Below are positions 1 to 10,504 of a DNA stretch of 64,000 bases, piece after piece. Below the pieces are notes generated by a model, which searched no databases, was not told where the DNA came from, and worked only from the letters and a program-made list of their open reading frames with translations. The DNA is from Tragulus kanchil (taxonomy: Eukaryota; Chordata; Mammalia; Artiodactyla; Tragulidae), in contig JAIOJX010000003.1 in the NCBI GenBank assembly GCA_022376925.1, positions 35,517,874 to 35,581,873 of the forward strand. Direction: 5' to 3'. The position numbers were made by a program, and so were the translations under genes. How positions within the stretch are numbered: the first letter of the stretch is position 1; the number at the start of each line of letters is the position of its first letter.

Positions 1-327
1 GCATCAGAAGATACTATTCCTACTGCTTCAGTTCTAAAAGGACACAGGCTAGAGTCATGTGAATGCAAATACTCATGTGACATAGATCTCGCCAACCTTT
101 ATCCAATGAACATTCGGGGTTCAAGCACTGCAAATGGAACACAGAAACTTGAAAATGTGTCAGCTGTGGAATTTGAATCTTGCCACTCAGTCCCTTTGAT
201 TATGAATTTCTCCCATGCCACAGTCAACCATCCCCTTCCTTTCCCTAAAGGGTTTCATCAGAGATAGGCAGCTGTCGGAAGCAAGTACTCAGTACTAGTC
301 TGTTCATACATTGTTTTTCTAAGAAAT
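1..327. other. Single-copy non-coding DNA
   Basis: No repeat family, RNA gene or credible coding exon was recognised here. Stop codons are frequent in all frames. Confidence 0.5.
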
Positions 328-632
328 CAGTTCAGTTCAGTTGCTCAGTCATGTCTGATTCTTGGCGGTCCCATGGACTACAGCACGCCAGGCTTCCCTG
401 TCCTTCACTATCTCCTGGTGCTTGCTCAAACTCATGACCATTGACTCAGCTTGTTCTCCATCATACCCTTCTTTTGCCTTCTATTTTCCCCAACATCAGG
501 CTCTTTTCCAATGAGTCATCTCTTCACATCAGGTGGACAAAGTATTGGAGCTTCAGGTTTAGCATCAGTCCTTCCAATGAATATTCAGAGATGATTTCCT
601 TTAGGATTGACTGGTTTGATTTCCTTGGCAAA
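328..632 (-). repeat. BovB (RTE) LINE 3' end, antisense
   Basis: Begins with the CAGTTCAGTTCAG motif that is the reverse complement of the BovB 3' terminus. It continues through the antisense sequence of the BovB ORF end, including CCAATGAGTCATCTCTTCACATC and the 'attcag...gatttcctttagga' segment. It is 5'-truncated in element terms at about 632, as usual for BovB copies. The open frames on either strand here are element sequence, not host genes. Confidence 0.8.
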
Positions 633-717
633 CAGACCTGCATGAAGTAAAGATGAGGATGTCTAGGGGAAGAACAATTTGGGATTTTCAGGAATAGGGA
701 AGAGTAGAAAAGCATCA

Positions 718-927
718 AGATTTCCCAGGTGACCCTAGTGGCAAACGACCCACCTGTACCTGTAGAAGACCTAAGAGACATGGGCTCAATCCTTGGGTGG
801 AGAAGATCCCCTGGAGGAGGGCATGACAACCCACTCCAGGATTCTTGTGTGTAGAAGCCTGGTGGACTACAGTCCATGGGGATCACACAGAGTCAGACAT
901 GCTTGAAGTGACTTGCATGCATGCAGG
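718..927 (+). repeat. BovA-type tRNA SINE, sense
   Basis: Opens with the 'tttcccaggtg' head. It carries the 'gaagatcccctggaggaggg' core near 802-821 and ends with 'gacatgcttgaagtgac' and a GCATGCATGC tail. Diverged from consensus. Confidence 0.8.
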
Positions 928-1545
928 CAGAAATACAATCATGTTTAAGGAAAAATGACAACTTTCAGGTAGTGACAACTTTCCCGTAAAGTGAGTAAGG
1001 GAAGTATGGATAGGGGCTTGGAGAGTGGGTCTGGCTGGAATTACGTGGTGCCTGGAGGCTAAGGGAGGGATTTCGGTTTCATTCCAAGTAGGATCAACAG
1101 CCACTGGACAGAGCTGAGTGAGTTGCATTCCTACTTTGGGCACTGCGTGGAGAGTGGGTTCTTGGGGTCCACCGTGGAAGATAGAAATTTGTTACAAAAC
1201 ACAAAAATTCTGTGCACTGTTTGTGTGGATCATGAAGTTTAATCAAGTTGACAGTGAATACGCTGAAGTAAGGAATGATTTCTCTGTCAGTGAACTGGGC
1301 TGTCAGCAAACACTTGTCTATGTTCTCCAGAGATGCTATTCCAGGACCTTTCCATTCTGAGTCTCAGCTCTTTATCCAAGGAAGGTGTTAAATACATTTT
1401 GAAGCTTGTTCTTATAATCCTGGCCATGCTCTGTCCCTCTTCCTATCAGAAGCTGACTCCAAATGGTTTTCCTAAATGAGGATCAACCCTGGGAATCCTG
1501 GAATTTATCTTCTCACCAGTCAGAATGTGCTTCCCTAACACTCAA
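928..1545. other. Single-copy non-coding DNA
   Basis: No recognisable repeat or gene. Short overlapping open frames of 70-90 codons on both strands (about 883-1360) have no recognisable domain and look like chance frames. Confidence 0.45.
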
Positions 1546-1822
1546 GTGCAGCATATGGAAGAACCAGAGAGAATAGTTTTATTAAGACAAAGCATCATAA
1601 AAGAAAACTGTAATATTTTGTCTTTCCACTTCAATTTTCAAGTTCAAGTTCATGCTGGTAAAGTATATAAGACATCCCCTAAGATATTCTTTTAGAAATT
1701 GTCAATTTTAATTCCTCAGGAAATACAGAAATAGATTTTTCTTAATTAAATAAGAAAATTATAATGTAACAGATTAGACTAAGTGCCTTTTGACTACCAC
1801 ACCCGGTCTTCATCTCTCTTCC

Positions 1823-1946
1823 GTGTTGTGTTAGTCTCTCAGTTGTTCAACTCTTTGCAACCCCATGGACTATATCCCACCAGTCTCCTCTGTCCATGAG
1901 ATTCTCCAAGAAAGAATCCTCGAGTGGGTTGCCATTCCCTTCTCCA
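1823..1946 (-). repeat. BovA SINE fragment, antisense (pair A copy 1)
   Basis: Matches the antisense BovA body from 'gtctctcagttgttcaact' to 'gttgccattcccttctcca'. The tRNA-like head is missing. Confidence 0.75.
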
Positions 1947-2429
1947 TCAATCTCTCTTGTGGGTCAACCACAAATAAGAATTTAGTTATGACAACACTTT
2001 TGTGAGTTCTTTTTCAAATGCTACTCTGTGTCATGCTGCAAATTGCATTGTGCTTCTAATGCATCTGGTAGAAATTTCTAGGAACAAATGTATGTCTTAT
2101 TCCATTTAACTGCTGCAATGCATCTACAATATGAACATACCATACATTGTTCAACTCTGCATTTTTACAAAATTTCTCTCTTGTTTTTCTACTAAGACTC
2201 AGGCTGCATATATGCATTACTCACACAGGATTACTTGTTTACATGGTAGCATCATGCGTATTATTCAAAAATAACTGCTGAAAGTAACATCACTGATTAT
2301 ATGCTATCATGTGCACTTTAATCAGATAAAATTGAATGGATCACAAAATAGAACTAATTTATAGTTTTATTAGTAATTTACCCATGCATTGGCCAAGATT
2401 TGGACTGACTGATTTAGTTAGTTAGTTGT

Positions 2430-2641
2430 ATGTGTGCATACTTAGTTGCTTCAATCATTTCTGACTCTTTTCGACCCTATGGACTATAGCTTACCAGAAT
2501 CCTCTGCCCATGGGGCTCTCCAGGAATGAGCTGCCATGCCCTCCTCCAGGGCTCTTCCCTGACCTAGGGATCTAACCTGTATCTCCTGCGGCTTCTGAAT
2601 TGCAGGCAGATTCTTTACAACTGGGCCAACTGGGAAGCCCA
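2430..2641 (-). repeat. BovA SINE, antisense (pair A copy 1)
   Basis: Near full-length antisense BovA. It runs from 'gtgtgcatacttagttgct' to the 'aactgggaagccc' complement of the head and includes 'gcaggcagattctttac'. Confidence 0.8.
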
Positions 2642-2932
2642 CTTAGTTAGCTATTGTGCAGCATATGGAAGAACCAGAGAGAATAGTTTTATTAAGACAA
2701 AGCATCATAAAAGAAAACTGTAATATTTTGTCTTTCCACTTCAATTTTCAAGTTCAAGTTCATGCTGGTAAAGTATATAAGACATCCCCTAAGATATTCT
2801 TTTAGAAATTGTCAATTTTAATTCCTCAGGAAATACAGAAATAGATTTTTCTTAATTAAATAAGAAAATTATAATGTAACAGATTAGACTAAGTGCCTTT
2901 TGACTACCACACCCGGTCTTCATCTCTCTTCC

Positions 2933-3056
2933 GTGTTGTGTTAGTCTCTCAGTTGTTCAACTCTTTGCAACCCCATGGACTATATCCCACCAGTCTCCTC
3001 TGTCCATGAGATTCTCCAAGAAAGAATCCTCGAGTGGGTTGCCATTCCCTTCTCCA
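2933..3056 (-). repeat. BovA SINE fragment, antisense (pair A copy 2)
   Basis: Second copy of the fragment at 1823-1946, duplicated with its flanks, so it is not an independent insertion. Confidence 0.75.
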
Positions 3057-3540
3057 TCAATCTCTCTTGTGGGTCAACCACAAATAAGAATTTAGTTATG
3101 ACAACACTTTTGTGAGTTCTTTTTCAAATGCTACTCTGTGTCATGCTGCAAATTGCATTGTGCTTCTAATGCATCTGGTAGAAATTTCTAGGAACAAATG
3201 TATGTCTTATTCCATTTAACTGCTGCAATGCATCTACAATATGAACATACCATACATTGTTCAACTCTGCATTTTTACAAAATTTCTCTCTTGTTTTTCT
3301 ACTAAGACTCAGGCTGCATATATGCATTACTCACACAGGATTACTTGTTTACATGGTAGCATCATGCGTATTATTCAAAAATAACTGCTGAAAGTAACAT
3401 CACTGATTATATGCTATCATGTGCACTTTAATCAGATAAAATTGAATGGATCACAAAATAGAACTAATTTATAGTTTTATTAGTAATTTACCCATGCATT
3501 GGCCAAGATTTGGACTGACTGATTTAGTTAGTTAGTTGTA

Positions 3541-3753
3541 TGTGTGTGCATACTTAGTTGCTTCAATCATTTCTGACTCTTTTCGACCCTATGGACTATA
3601 GCTTACCAGAATCCTCTGCCCATGGGGCTCTCCAGGAATGAGCTGCCATGCCCTCCTCCAGGGCTCTTCCCTGACCTAGGGATCTAACCTGTATCTCCTG
3701 CGGCTTCTGAATTGCAGGCAGATTCTTTACAACTGGGCCAACTGGGAAGCCCA
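3541..3753 (-). repeat. BovA SINE, antisense (pair A copy 2)
   Basis: Second copy of the SINE at 2430-2641. It differs by one TG dinucleotide at its terminal microsatellite. Confidence 0.8.
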
Positions 3754-3769
3754 CTTAGTTAGCTATTGT

Positions 3770-4026
3770 CATTTCAGCAAGGAAAAAAGGCTACGTTTTG
3801 CTCTAGATCGTTACCTTATTCCTAGAAAACTTGACTGGCTTTCCACATTCTTATTGATCCTTTGTAACTTCATATTTGTCAGTTATCTTTTTAATTCTTT
3901 AACCATTTTTCCTATCATGTTGTCTTTCTCTTATATACTTGTGGAAGTTGTTTATGTGTTTTAAATATCATTTGATCTCATATGCTGCAACTAAGCCCTG
4001 GTGCAGTCAAAATTTTCTTTAATAAG
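3770..4026. other. Single-copy AT-rich non-coding DNA
   Basis: Follows the end of pair A. No repeat or gene was recognised. Confidence 0.4.
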
Positions 4027-4729
4027 TCCTACTGGTAAGAGAGGAAGAAAGATTTAACAAGTGAGCACTTCACTTTGAAATGTGTCAGCTGTTGACGCTT
4101 CTGAAGCGCATTTACCTTTCAGAGAAACTTCTTTATAGACTGACCACATGCAGGGAGGCTGGAACCTTTCACAACAGGAACTGATTCCTTCCCTGTGTTC
4201 TGGCAGTTCTCTCCCTTCTGCTAAGGCGTAACCCCGGGGACGGACTAGTCCTTGACTGTGGCCCGGGAGCAGTGGTGGCCATGCCAGATGGACCTGAGGT
4301 GACTCAGTGCCGCGAGGGACCCATCACTTCTCTGTAGAGCTTCTGCCAAGATGCCAGCACCGTGACCGCAGGTGGGACTGGCTGCCAGGTTGCCACCTGC
4401 CCAGGGCCTCACATGGGGCTGCAGTAGGATATATAGGTCCAAAATGATATCCCACATGCCACCTCATCTCCTGCCTGAGAATGTAACTCGTGGAAATCCA
4501 CTGGCCTGGTGTCTTGCAGAGGCCTTGCCGACGGCTCCGCAACTTTAGCTCTAAACACAATCATTACAGAAGCCAGCAGTTCAGTTGCATAACACCGATG
4601 ACTTTTCAAATCAAACAAACATTTGTAGTTTATGTGAAACTGTATTCAGTGCTTATTTTTGCATGTTGATGTTGATTGGCTAATAAACTGTAAATGTAAG
4701 ACTCAAAAAGAAAAAAAAATCCTACTGGT
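4027..4729 (+). pseudogene. LINE-mobilised retrocopy of an unidentified transcript 3' end
   Basis: A block richer in G+C than its surroundings (about 4037-4700) ends in AATAAA at 4682-4687, followed within 20-30 bases by an A-rich tail (about 4706-4719). The insert is bracketed by the direct repeat TCCTACTGGT at 4027-4036 and 4720-4729. A poly(A) signal, an A-tail and a target-site duplication are the hallmarks of reverse transcription of a mature RNA by LINE machinery. The insert is about 680 bp with no long open frame in the sense direction. That suggests a 3' untranslated region, a 5'-truncated copy or a non-coding RNA. I do not recognise the parent gene. The minus-strand frames of 69-78 codons at 4245-4618 have no known domain and are probably chance. 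The TSD is seen directly; the mechanism follows from known LINE biology; the 3'UTR origin is inference. Confidence 0.7.
4682..4687 (+). promoter_or_regulatory. Polyadenylation signal AATAAA of the retrocopy
   Basis: A canonical hexamer about 20-25 bases before the A-rich tail of the insertion. It marks the 3' end of the retrocopied RNA rather than a gene expressed from this site. Confidence 0.65.
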
Positions 4730-4762
4730 GTAACTTAAATAAGTTAAAAAAAAAAAGCCTGA

Positions 4763-5017
4763 GCGGCTTCCCTGGTGGTCCAGTGGGTGAAGACACTGCC
4801 TTGCAGTGCAGGGAATGCCGGTTCAAACCCTGACCTGGGAAGATTCCACGGGCCGCAGAGAGGCTGGACCGATGTGTCCAACTACGGAGCTGGAGTTCTG
4901 GAGCGCATGCGCTCAGAGCTGGTGCTCTGCCGCGAGAGAGGCCTCTGTGGTGGGAGGCCCACACAAACCAAAGAACAAAGATGGAAATAAATGAAAGACC
5001 AATAGAAGTGACCAAAA
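4763..5017 (+). repeat. CHR-type tRNA SINE, sense, with TSD
   Basis: Head 'ggcttccctggtggtccag', then 'ccttgcagtgcagggaatgc' and the 'gaagattccacgggccgc' block, ending '...accaatagaagtgacc'. It is flanked by the direct repeat A11-GCCTGA (about 4746-4762 and again directly after 5017), which is a long target-site duplication. It sits just downstream of the retrocopy tail. Confidence 0.75.
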
Positions 5018-5460
5018 AAAAAAAAGCCTGAAAATGTGTCTTCAGTGAATCAGGAGTTAAACTGAGAATGTAAGGCCAGAGTCTAGGAATATCTCAATAC
5101 ATAAAGCAGGCAAACTAAAATGTGGGCACAGATTCATGAGCCTCCAAATAAGAGGGGCAAATAATAACTAATTAACTCCTATGTGGACATTGATAAAGGA
5201 ATGATATTTTTGGAATCAAAGAGACCAGTGACTGTCTTGGTCTAGTTCCTCAAACCTGAAGCTCTCATTTTACCAGGTGTTCAGAAGAACCCATCTACTT
5301 CATAGGGCTCCTGTGAGAATGGATTATAAGACATATGTGAACCCTGATAGGTGTTCTATTTTCTTCTCCTTACTACGAATAGGAAATAAAGGGGAGAGGA
5401 TGAGCTGCTGAGAGAAGTTTTGCATATCCATATCTAGATGTGGTTTGGCGGAGAGATTGT

Positions 5461-5633
5461 CTGCATGCATGCTTAGTCAATTCAGTAGTGTCCAACTCTT
5501 TGTGACCCGACTGTGTCCAACTCTTTGTGACCCTATGGACTGTAGTCCACCAGGCTCCTCTGTCCATGGGATTCTCTAGGTAAGAACACTGGAGTGTGTT
5601 GCTGTGCTCTCCATCCTCCTCCAGGGGACATTA
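5461..5633 (-). repeat. BovA SINE fragment, antisense, with internal 25-bp duplication
   Basis: Antisense BovA from GCATGCATGCTTAG. The 21-base stretch GTGTCCAACTCTTTGTGACC+C occurs twice with a 25-base period (5488-5508 and 5513-5533), which is absent from ordinary BovA. Truncated after 'tcctccaggggaca'. Confidence 0.78.
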
Positions 5634-5647
5634 ATAGTTCTCTAATC

Positions 5648-5766
5648 TGGGACTTTCCTGCTGGCTCAGCAGTTAAGACTCTGCACTTTCACCTCAGGGG
5701 ATGCGGGTTGATCCCTGGACAGGGAACTAAGATCCCACAAGCTTCAGTGCAGCTCCCCCCAAAAAG
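5648..5766 (+). repeat. CHR-2-type tRNA SINE fragment, sense
   Basis: 'gactttcctgctggctcagc', 'gatgcgggttgatccctgg' (B-box-like) and 'gggaactaagatcccacaag' match the CHR-2 SINE layout. Confidence 0.7.
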
Positions 5767-5814
5767 GTCTCTCGTCTCTAATCCCCACAGTAGGGCCACA
5801 TTGAGGATGTTGGT

Positions 5815-6002
5815 CTAGTCCCTAAGTTGTGTCCAATTCTTGTGACTCCCATGGTTCCACCATCCATGGGATTTTCCAGGCAAGAAAACTGGAGTGGGTT
5901 GCCATTTCCTTCCCCAGGGGATCATCCAGACCCAGGAATTGAACCCAGGTCTCCTGCACTGCAGACAGACTCTTTACCAACTGAGCTACAAATGGAAGCC
6001 CT
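5815..6002 (-). repeat. BovA SINE, antisense (pair B copy 1)
   Basis: Antisense BovA from 'cctaagttgtgtccaattc' to 'aactgagctacaaatggaag', including 'ttccaggcaagaaaactgg'. Confidence 0.8.
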
Positions 6003-6585
6003 CATTGAGGACAGGACTTGTTACATGATGCTTATGTGGCAGGAAGGACATCACCTGGGCTGGCTATTCCTTCTCAGCCTTTTGAAAAAGATGGAAGATG
6101 GGGAAAAAAAAATAAATGAAAGACCAATAGAAGTGACCAAAAAAAAAAAAGCCTGAAAATGTGTCTTCAGTGAATCAGGAGTTAAACTGAGAATGTAAGG
6201 CCAGAGTCTAGGAATATCTCAATACATAAAGCAGGCAAACTAAAATGTGGGCACAGATTCATGAGCCTCCAAATAAGAGGGGCAAATAATAACTAATTAA
6301 CTCCTATGTGGACATTGATAAAGGAATGATATTTTTGGAATCAAAGAGACCAGTGACTGTCTTGGTCTAGTTCCTCAAACCTGAAGCTCTCATTTTACCA
6401 GGTGTTCAGAAGAACCCATCTACTTCATAGGGCTCCTGTGAGAATGGATTATAAGACATATGTGAACCCTGATAGGTGTTCTATTTTCTTCTCCTTACTA
6501 CGAATAGGAAATAAAGGGGAGAGGATGAGCTGCTGAGAGAAGTTTTGCATATCCATATCTAGATGTGGTTTGGCGGAGAGATTGT

Positions 6586-6758
6586 CTGCATGCATGCTTA
6601 GTCAATTCAGTAGTGTCCAACTCTTTGTGACCCGACTGTGTCCAACTCTTTGTGACCCTATGGACTGTAGTCCACCAGGCTCCTCTGTCCATGGGATTCT
6701 CTAGGTAAGAACACTGGAGTGTGTTGCTGTGCTCTCCATCCTCCTCCAGGGGACATTA
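6586..6758 (-). repeat. BovA SINE fragment, antisense (pair B copy 2)
   Basis: Exact counterpart of 5461-5633, including the same internal 25-bp duplication. This shows the whole segment was copied together. Confidence 0.78.
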
Positions 6759-6772
6759 ATAGTTCTCTAATC

Positions 6773-6891
6773 TGGGACTTTCCTGCTGGCTCAGCAGTTA
6801 AGACTCTGCACTTTCACCTCAGGGGATGCGGGTTGATCCCTGGACAGGGAACTAAGATCCCACAAGCTTCAGTGCAGCTCCCCCCAAAAAA
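6773..6891 (+). repeat. CHR-2-type SINE fragment, sense (pair B copy 2)
   Basis: Counterpart of 5648-5766 at an offset of 1125. Confidence 0.7.
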
Positions 6892-6939
6892 GTCTCTCGT
6901 CTCTAATCCCCACAGTAGGGCCACATTGAGGATGTTGGT

Positions 6940-7127
6940 CTAGTCCCTAAGTTGTGTCCAATTCTTGTGACTCCCATGGTTCCACCATCCATGGGATTTT
7001 CCAGGCAAGAAAACTGGAGTGGGTTGCCATTTCCTTCCCCAGGGGATCATCCAGACCCAGGAATTGAACCCAGGTCTCCTGCACTGCAGACAGACTCTTT
7101 ACCAACTGAGCTACAAATGGAAGCCCT
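6940..7127 (-). repeat. BovA SINE, antisense (pair B copy 2)
   Basis: Counterpart of 5815-6002 at an offset of 1125. Confidence 0.8.
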
Positions 7128-7211
7128 CATTGAGGACAGGACTTGTTACATGATGCTTATGTGGCAGGAAGGACATCACCTGGGCTGGCTATTCCTTCTC
7201 AGCCTTTTGAA

Positions 7212-7567
7212 GTGTATGCTCCTCCTTTGTTCTTCCCACACAATAGCTATGGAAGTCACCTCACATTTCAGTGTAATTTCTAATCATTTTTATCATCTCT
7301 GAAGGAACTACAATATCTATCAATAAGGAATATCTTCAATATCTTGAGTGCATGTCTGAGTTGCTCTTGATTCAGTCGTTTTGACATTCATTGGCTTCTC
7401 CAACTCCATACTCTATGGCAGTAGTGTTTTATATTTCTCATTCTTCTAGCAGTGACTTTTCTCAGCAACTTACTCATGCATAAGTAGACTTCGAGGGCAC
7501 AGATGGTGCTTTGAATAGTAATCTAATCTCCCATCACTTTGATTTACTTCACAACTCTAGGGTTACA
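7212..7567. other. Single-copy non-coding DNA
   Basis: No repeat or gene recognised between pairs B and C. Confidence 0.4.
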
Positions 7568-9766
7568 AGATATTTTTGCTTGGTCTTTTAGAATGATTTG
7601 GCATTACAAAATACTGAAGAGTATATTGTACCAAACAATGCTGTCCTCAGTACAGAGATGAACTGAATGACCTAATGTGTCCTGACAGTTTCTAACTTCT
7701 ATGGTATCTTACAGTATGGAGTCTATTCATAGCATAATAGTCCTTTATATGAAGAAATGAATATACCATTTAATTCTTTCCTTGCATTTTAAACCACAAT
7801 ATAGTTTCCAATTAAATCAGGCATTTAAGGTATAAAAAGATGACTGTCCTCAAATATCTACTACAGCCCTTTGATTAAAAGGTAGAATAAAAATTGAGGA
7901 GGTCTATACATTTGATAATTATCTGAGATTTTCTTGTCGGGACCAGTAAAACGAGAACAGAACATAGGTTCCTCGTCTTATAAGTTGTATTTATCTTTCA
8001 TCAAAGCCTTTTGGCTGGTTTAAAATCAGATCTAGATATCAGTGAATCATCTGGTATCTTTGTTTCCATCTGTTGGTCCCTCTTGTTTCACTAGATCCAT
8101 GTATGAATAATGCTTTCTCATTATCAGGATTTAAATATACCAAGCACTTTAAATCTTCAAAGATATTTATCATTGTAAATTGCAATGATATAATTAGAAA
8201 CAACAGAATTTGACTGATCTGGAGGAACTTTCTTGCCAATAGTTTAATTTTGTAGTATTTTCTAAGCAGCTTAAGAAATTCTTCATTCATACTTTGAAAG
8301 CAAAAATACATAGACTTTCTTGACTTGGTGTTCTATACATTAACAACAAGAAAAAAAACTAAATTCCATTCATTTCTCAATGGCATGGTCAATCTGTGAA
8401 GAGCAACCATTTGTCTTTTACATATCACAGGAGACAAATACTCATCCTAAAATCTGGTTCCCAGGACAGCTTCTGACAGATGGTGATATGGTTATATATA
8501 CATCCTTGAGTGGTAGCTATTTACTGGATGGTTTCCATCAAAGTCATAAAAAGAAAACCATCGTGGATGATTAAAATATTATCATAGTATGTTAATAATT
8601 TTAATAGACTTTACTTTTTAAAACAGTCTTAGGTTCACAGCAAAACTGAGTGGCAGGCACAGAGATATTTTTGCTTGGTCTTTTAGAATGATTTGGCATT
8701 ACAAAATACTGAAGAGTATATTGTACCAAACAATGCTGTCCTCAGTACAGAGATGAACTGAATGACCTAATGTGTCCTGACAGTTTCTAACTTCTATGGT
8801 ATCTTACAGTATGGAGTCTATTCATAGCATAATAGTCCTTTATATGAAGAAATGAATATACCATTTAATTCTTTCCTTGCATTTTAAACCACAATATAGT
8901 TTCCAATTAAATCAGGCATTTAAGGTATAAAAAGATGACTGTCCTCAAATATCTACTACAGCCCTTTGATTAAAAGGTAGAATAAAAATTGAGGAGGTCT
9001 ATACATTTGATAATTATCTGAGATTTTCTTGTCGGGACCAGTAAAACGAGAACAGAACATAGGTTCCTCGTCTTATAAGTTGTATTTATCTTTCATCAAA
9101 GCCTTTTGGCTGGTTTAAAATCAGATCTAGATATCAGTGAATCATCTGGTATCTTTGTTTCCATCTGTTGGTCCCTCTTGTTTCACTAGATCCATGTATG
9201 AATAATGCTTTCTCATTATCAGGATTTAAATATACCAAGCACTTTAAATCTTCAAAGATATTTATCATTGTAAATTGCAATGATATAATTAGAAACAACA
9301 GAATTTGACTGATCTGGAGGAACTTTCTTGCCAATAGTTTAATTTTGTAGTATTTTCTAAGCAGCTTAAGAAATTCTTCATTCATACTTTGAAAGCAAAA
9401 ATACATAGACTTTCTTGACTTGGTGTTCTATACATTAACAACAAGAAAAAAAACTAAATTCCATTCATTTCTCAATGGCATGGTCAATCTGTGAAGAGCA
9501 ACCATTTGTCTTTTACATATCACAGGAGACAAATACTCATCCTAAAATCTGGTTCCCAGGACAGCTTCTGACAGATGGTGATATGGTTATATATACATCC
9601 TTGAGTGGTAGCTATTTACTGGATGGTTTCCATCAAAGTCATAAAAAGAAAACCATCGTGGATGATTAAAATATTATCATAGTATGTTAATAATTTTAAT
9701 AGACTTTACTTTTTAAAACAGTCTTAGGTTCACAGCAAAACTGAGTGGCAGGCACAGAGATTTCCT
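7568..9766 (+). repeat. Direct duplication C (unit 1095 bp)
   Basis: Copy 1 is 7568-8662 and copy 2 is 8663-9761. The join lies in a short shared AGAGAT. I saw no substitutions. The unit is largely unique AT-rich sequence. The last ~340 bp of each copy (8323-8666 and 9418-9761) also starts pair D, so this piece occurs three times. Confidence 0.93.
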
Positions 9767-9775
9767 ATTAATAAT
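9696..9775 (-). repeat. Possible L1 3' region fragment, antisense
   Basis: 'agactttactttttaaaaca' followed by 'gtcttaggttcacagcaaaa' resembles the antisense 3' portion of old mammalian L1 elements. The same piece recurs at about 8601-8666 and 10800-10878 through duplications C and D. Confidence 0.4.
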
Positions 9776-9776
9776 T

Positions 9777-10444
9777 TTTTAAACCATCTAAGAGTAGACT
9801 GTCAAAAATGTAAAAGCAAGGCTGCCTCTCTAAGTGAACTACAATTTGTATATTTATGCAAGGGCAGGAAAGGAGTTAGATATAATTCACTGCACCAGCC
9901 TCCTCATCTACTTGAATGCTGAGGTGAGTTAACTCCATTCAGCAGCTGGAATGTATATAGCAGAATTGTATATTCAGTGACATACATCCACCCTAGGACT
10001 TGGGCAGTGGCTGACTGACTGGGAGTCAGCATGAGAAGAAAGGGTAGCCCAGCTAAGGGAAGATGAGCAAAGCAAGGTCTTCAGGGGCTATGAGAGCCCA
10101 ACACTGGAATCATAAGATGTCCAGACCATTCCAGCCAGGGATATTTTATATAACAGTTTTATGAGTCATTCTGAAGTTCTGGTCTATACAGATGCTCCAA
10201 CCACCTTGAAAACAGAGGGCTTCCTAGGGTTAAAGTGCCTCAATCCTTTACTTATAACTTGAAGTTGAGAGCAGATTCACTCAGTTTTGCTCACTAAGAC
10301 TCATGCGACCTAGGGCTCCCTTCTCATTTCAACAGTATAATTTGACCAAAATGGAAATTCAGTGGATATGACCTTAGGATTATAACAACCTGCTCTGGGA
10401 AATCAGGTAAATTCAGTGTCTTGGTGACTAGCACAGTGTGTGTT
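9777..10444. other. Non-coding DNA inside pair D (copy 1)
   Basis: No repeat family was recognised. It is repeated at about 10880-11547 as part of duplication D. Confidence 0.4.
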
Positions 10445-10504
10445 GGGTTTCTTAGGTGGTGCTAATAGTAAAGAATCCACCTGCCAATACAGGAGACATA
10501 AGAG
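10445..10504 (+). repeat. BovA SINE head only, cut by junction
   Basis: The first ~60 bases of a sense BovA ('gggtttcttaggtggtgcta' onward). It stops abruptly at the pair D join, whereas the same SINE is complete at 11548-11771. Confidence 0.78.

Larger units (their letters stand above)
1546..3769 (+). repeat. Direct duplication A (unit 1110 bp)
   Basis: Copy 1 is 1546-2655 and copy 2 is 2656-3769, joined without spacer. The only difference I found is an extra TG at the (TG)n start of the second SINE (TGTGTGCATA at 2431 versus TGTGTGTGCATA at 3541). The rest appears identical. Apart from the two SINEs inside it, the unit is ordinary unique AT-rich sequence. Most likely an unmerged contig overlap. 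Confidence 0.93.
4985..7211 (+). repeat. Direct duplication B (unit 1125 bp)
   Basis: Copy 1 is 4985-6086 and copy 2 is 6110-7211. A 23-base bridge (6087-6109) reads like a corrupted version of the sequence just left of copy 1 ('aaagatgga...aaataaatg'). One G/A difference was noted (5766 versus 6891 region). The unit begins inside the tail of the SINE at 4763-5017, so only copy 1 has the complete SINE. Interpreted as an unmerged assembly overlap. Confidence 0.93.

Noticed and set aside
1546..3769. A CRISPR array or other short regularly spaced repeats
   Set aside because: No short regularly spaced repeats were found; the host is clearly a mammal.
5594..6156. Recurring peptides in many frames (such as MDRGAWW or LPRPPGDLPDPGIE types) as a protein family
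   Set aside because: They are the sense and antisense translations of the BovA SINE and recur wherever that SINE occurs.
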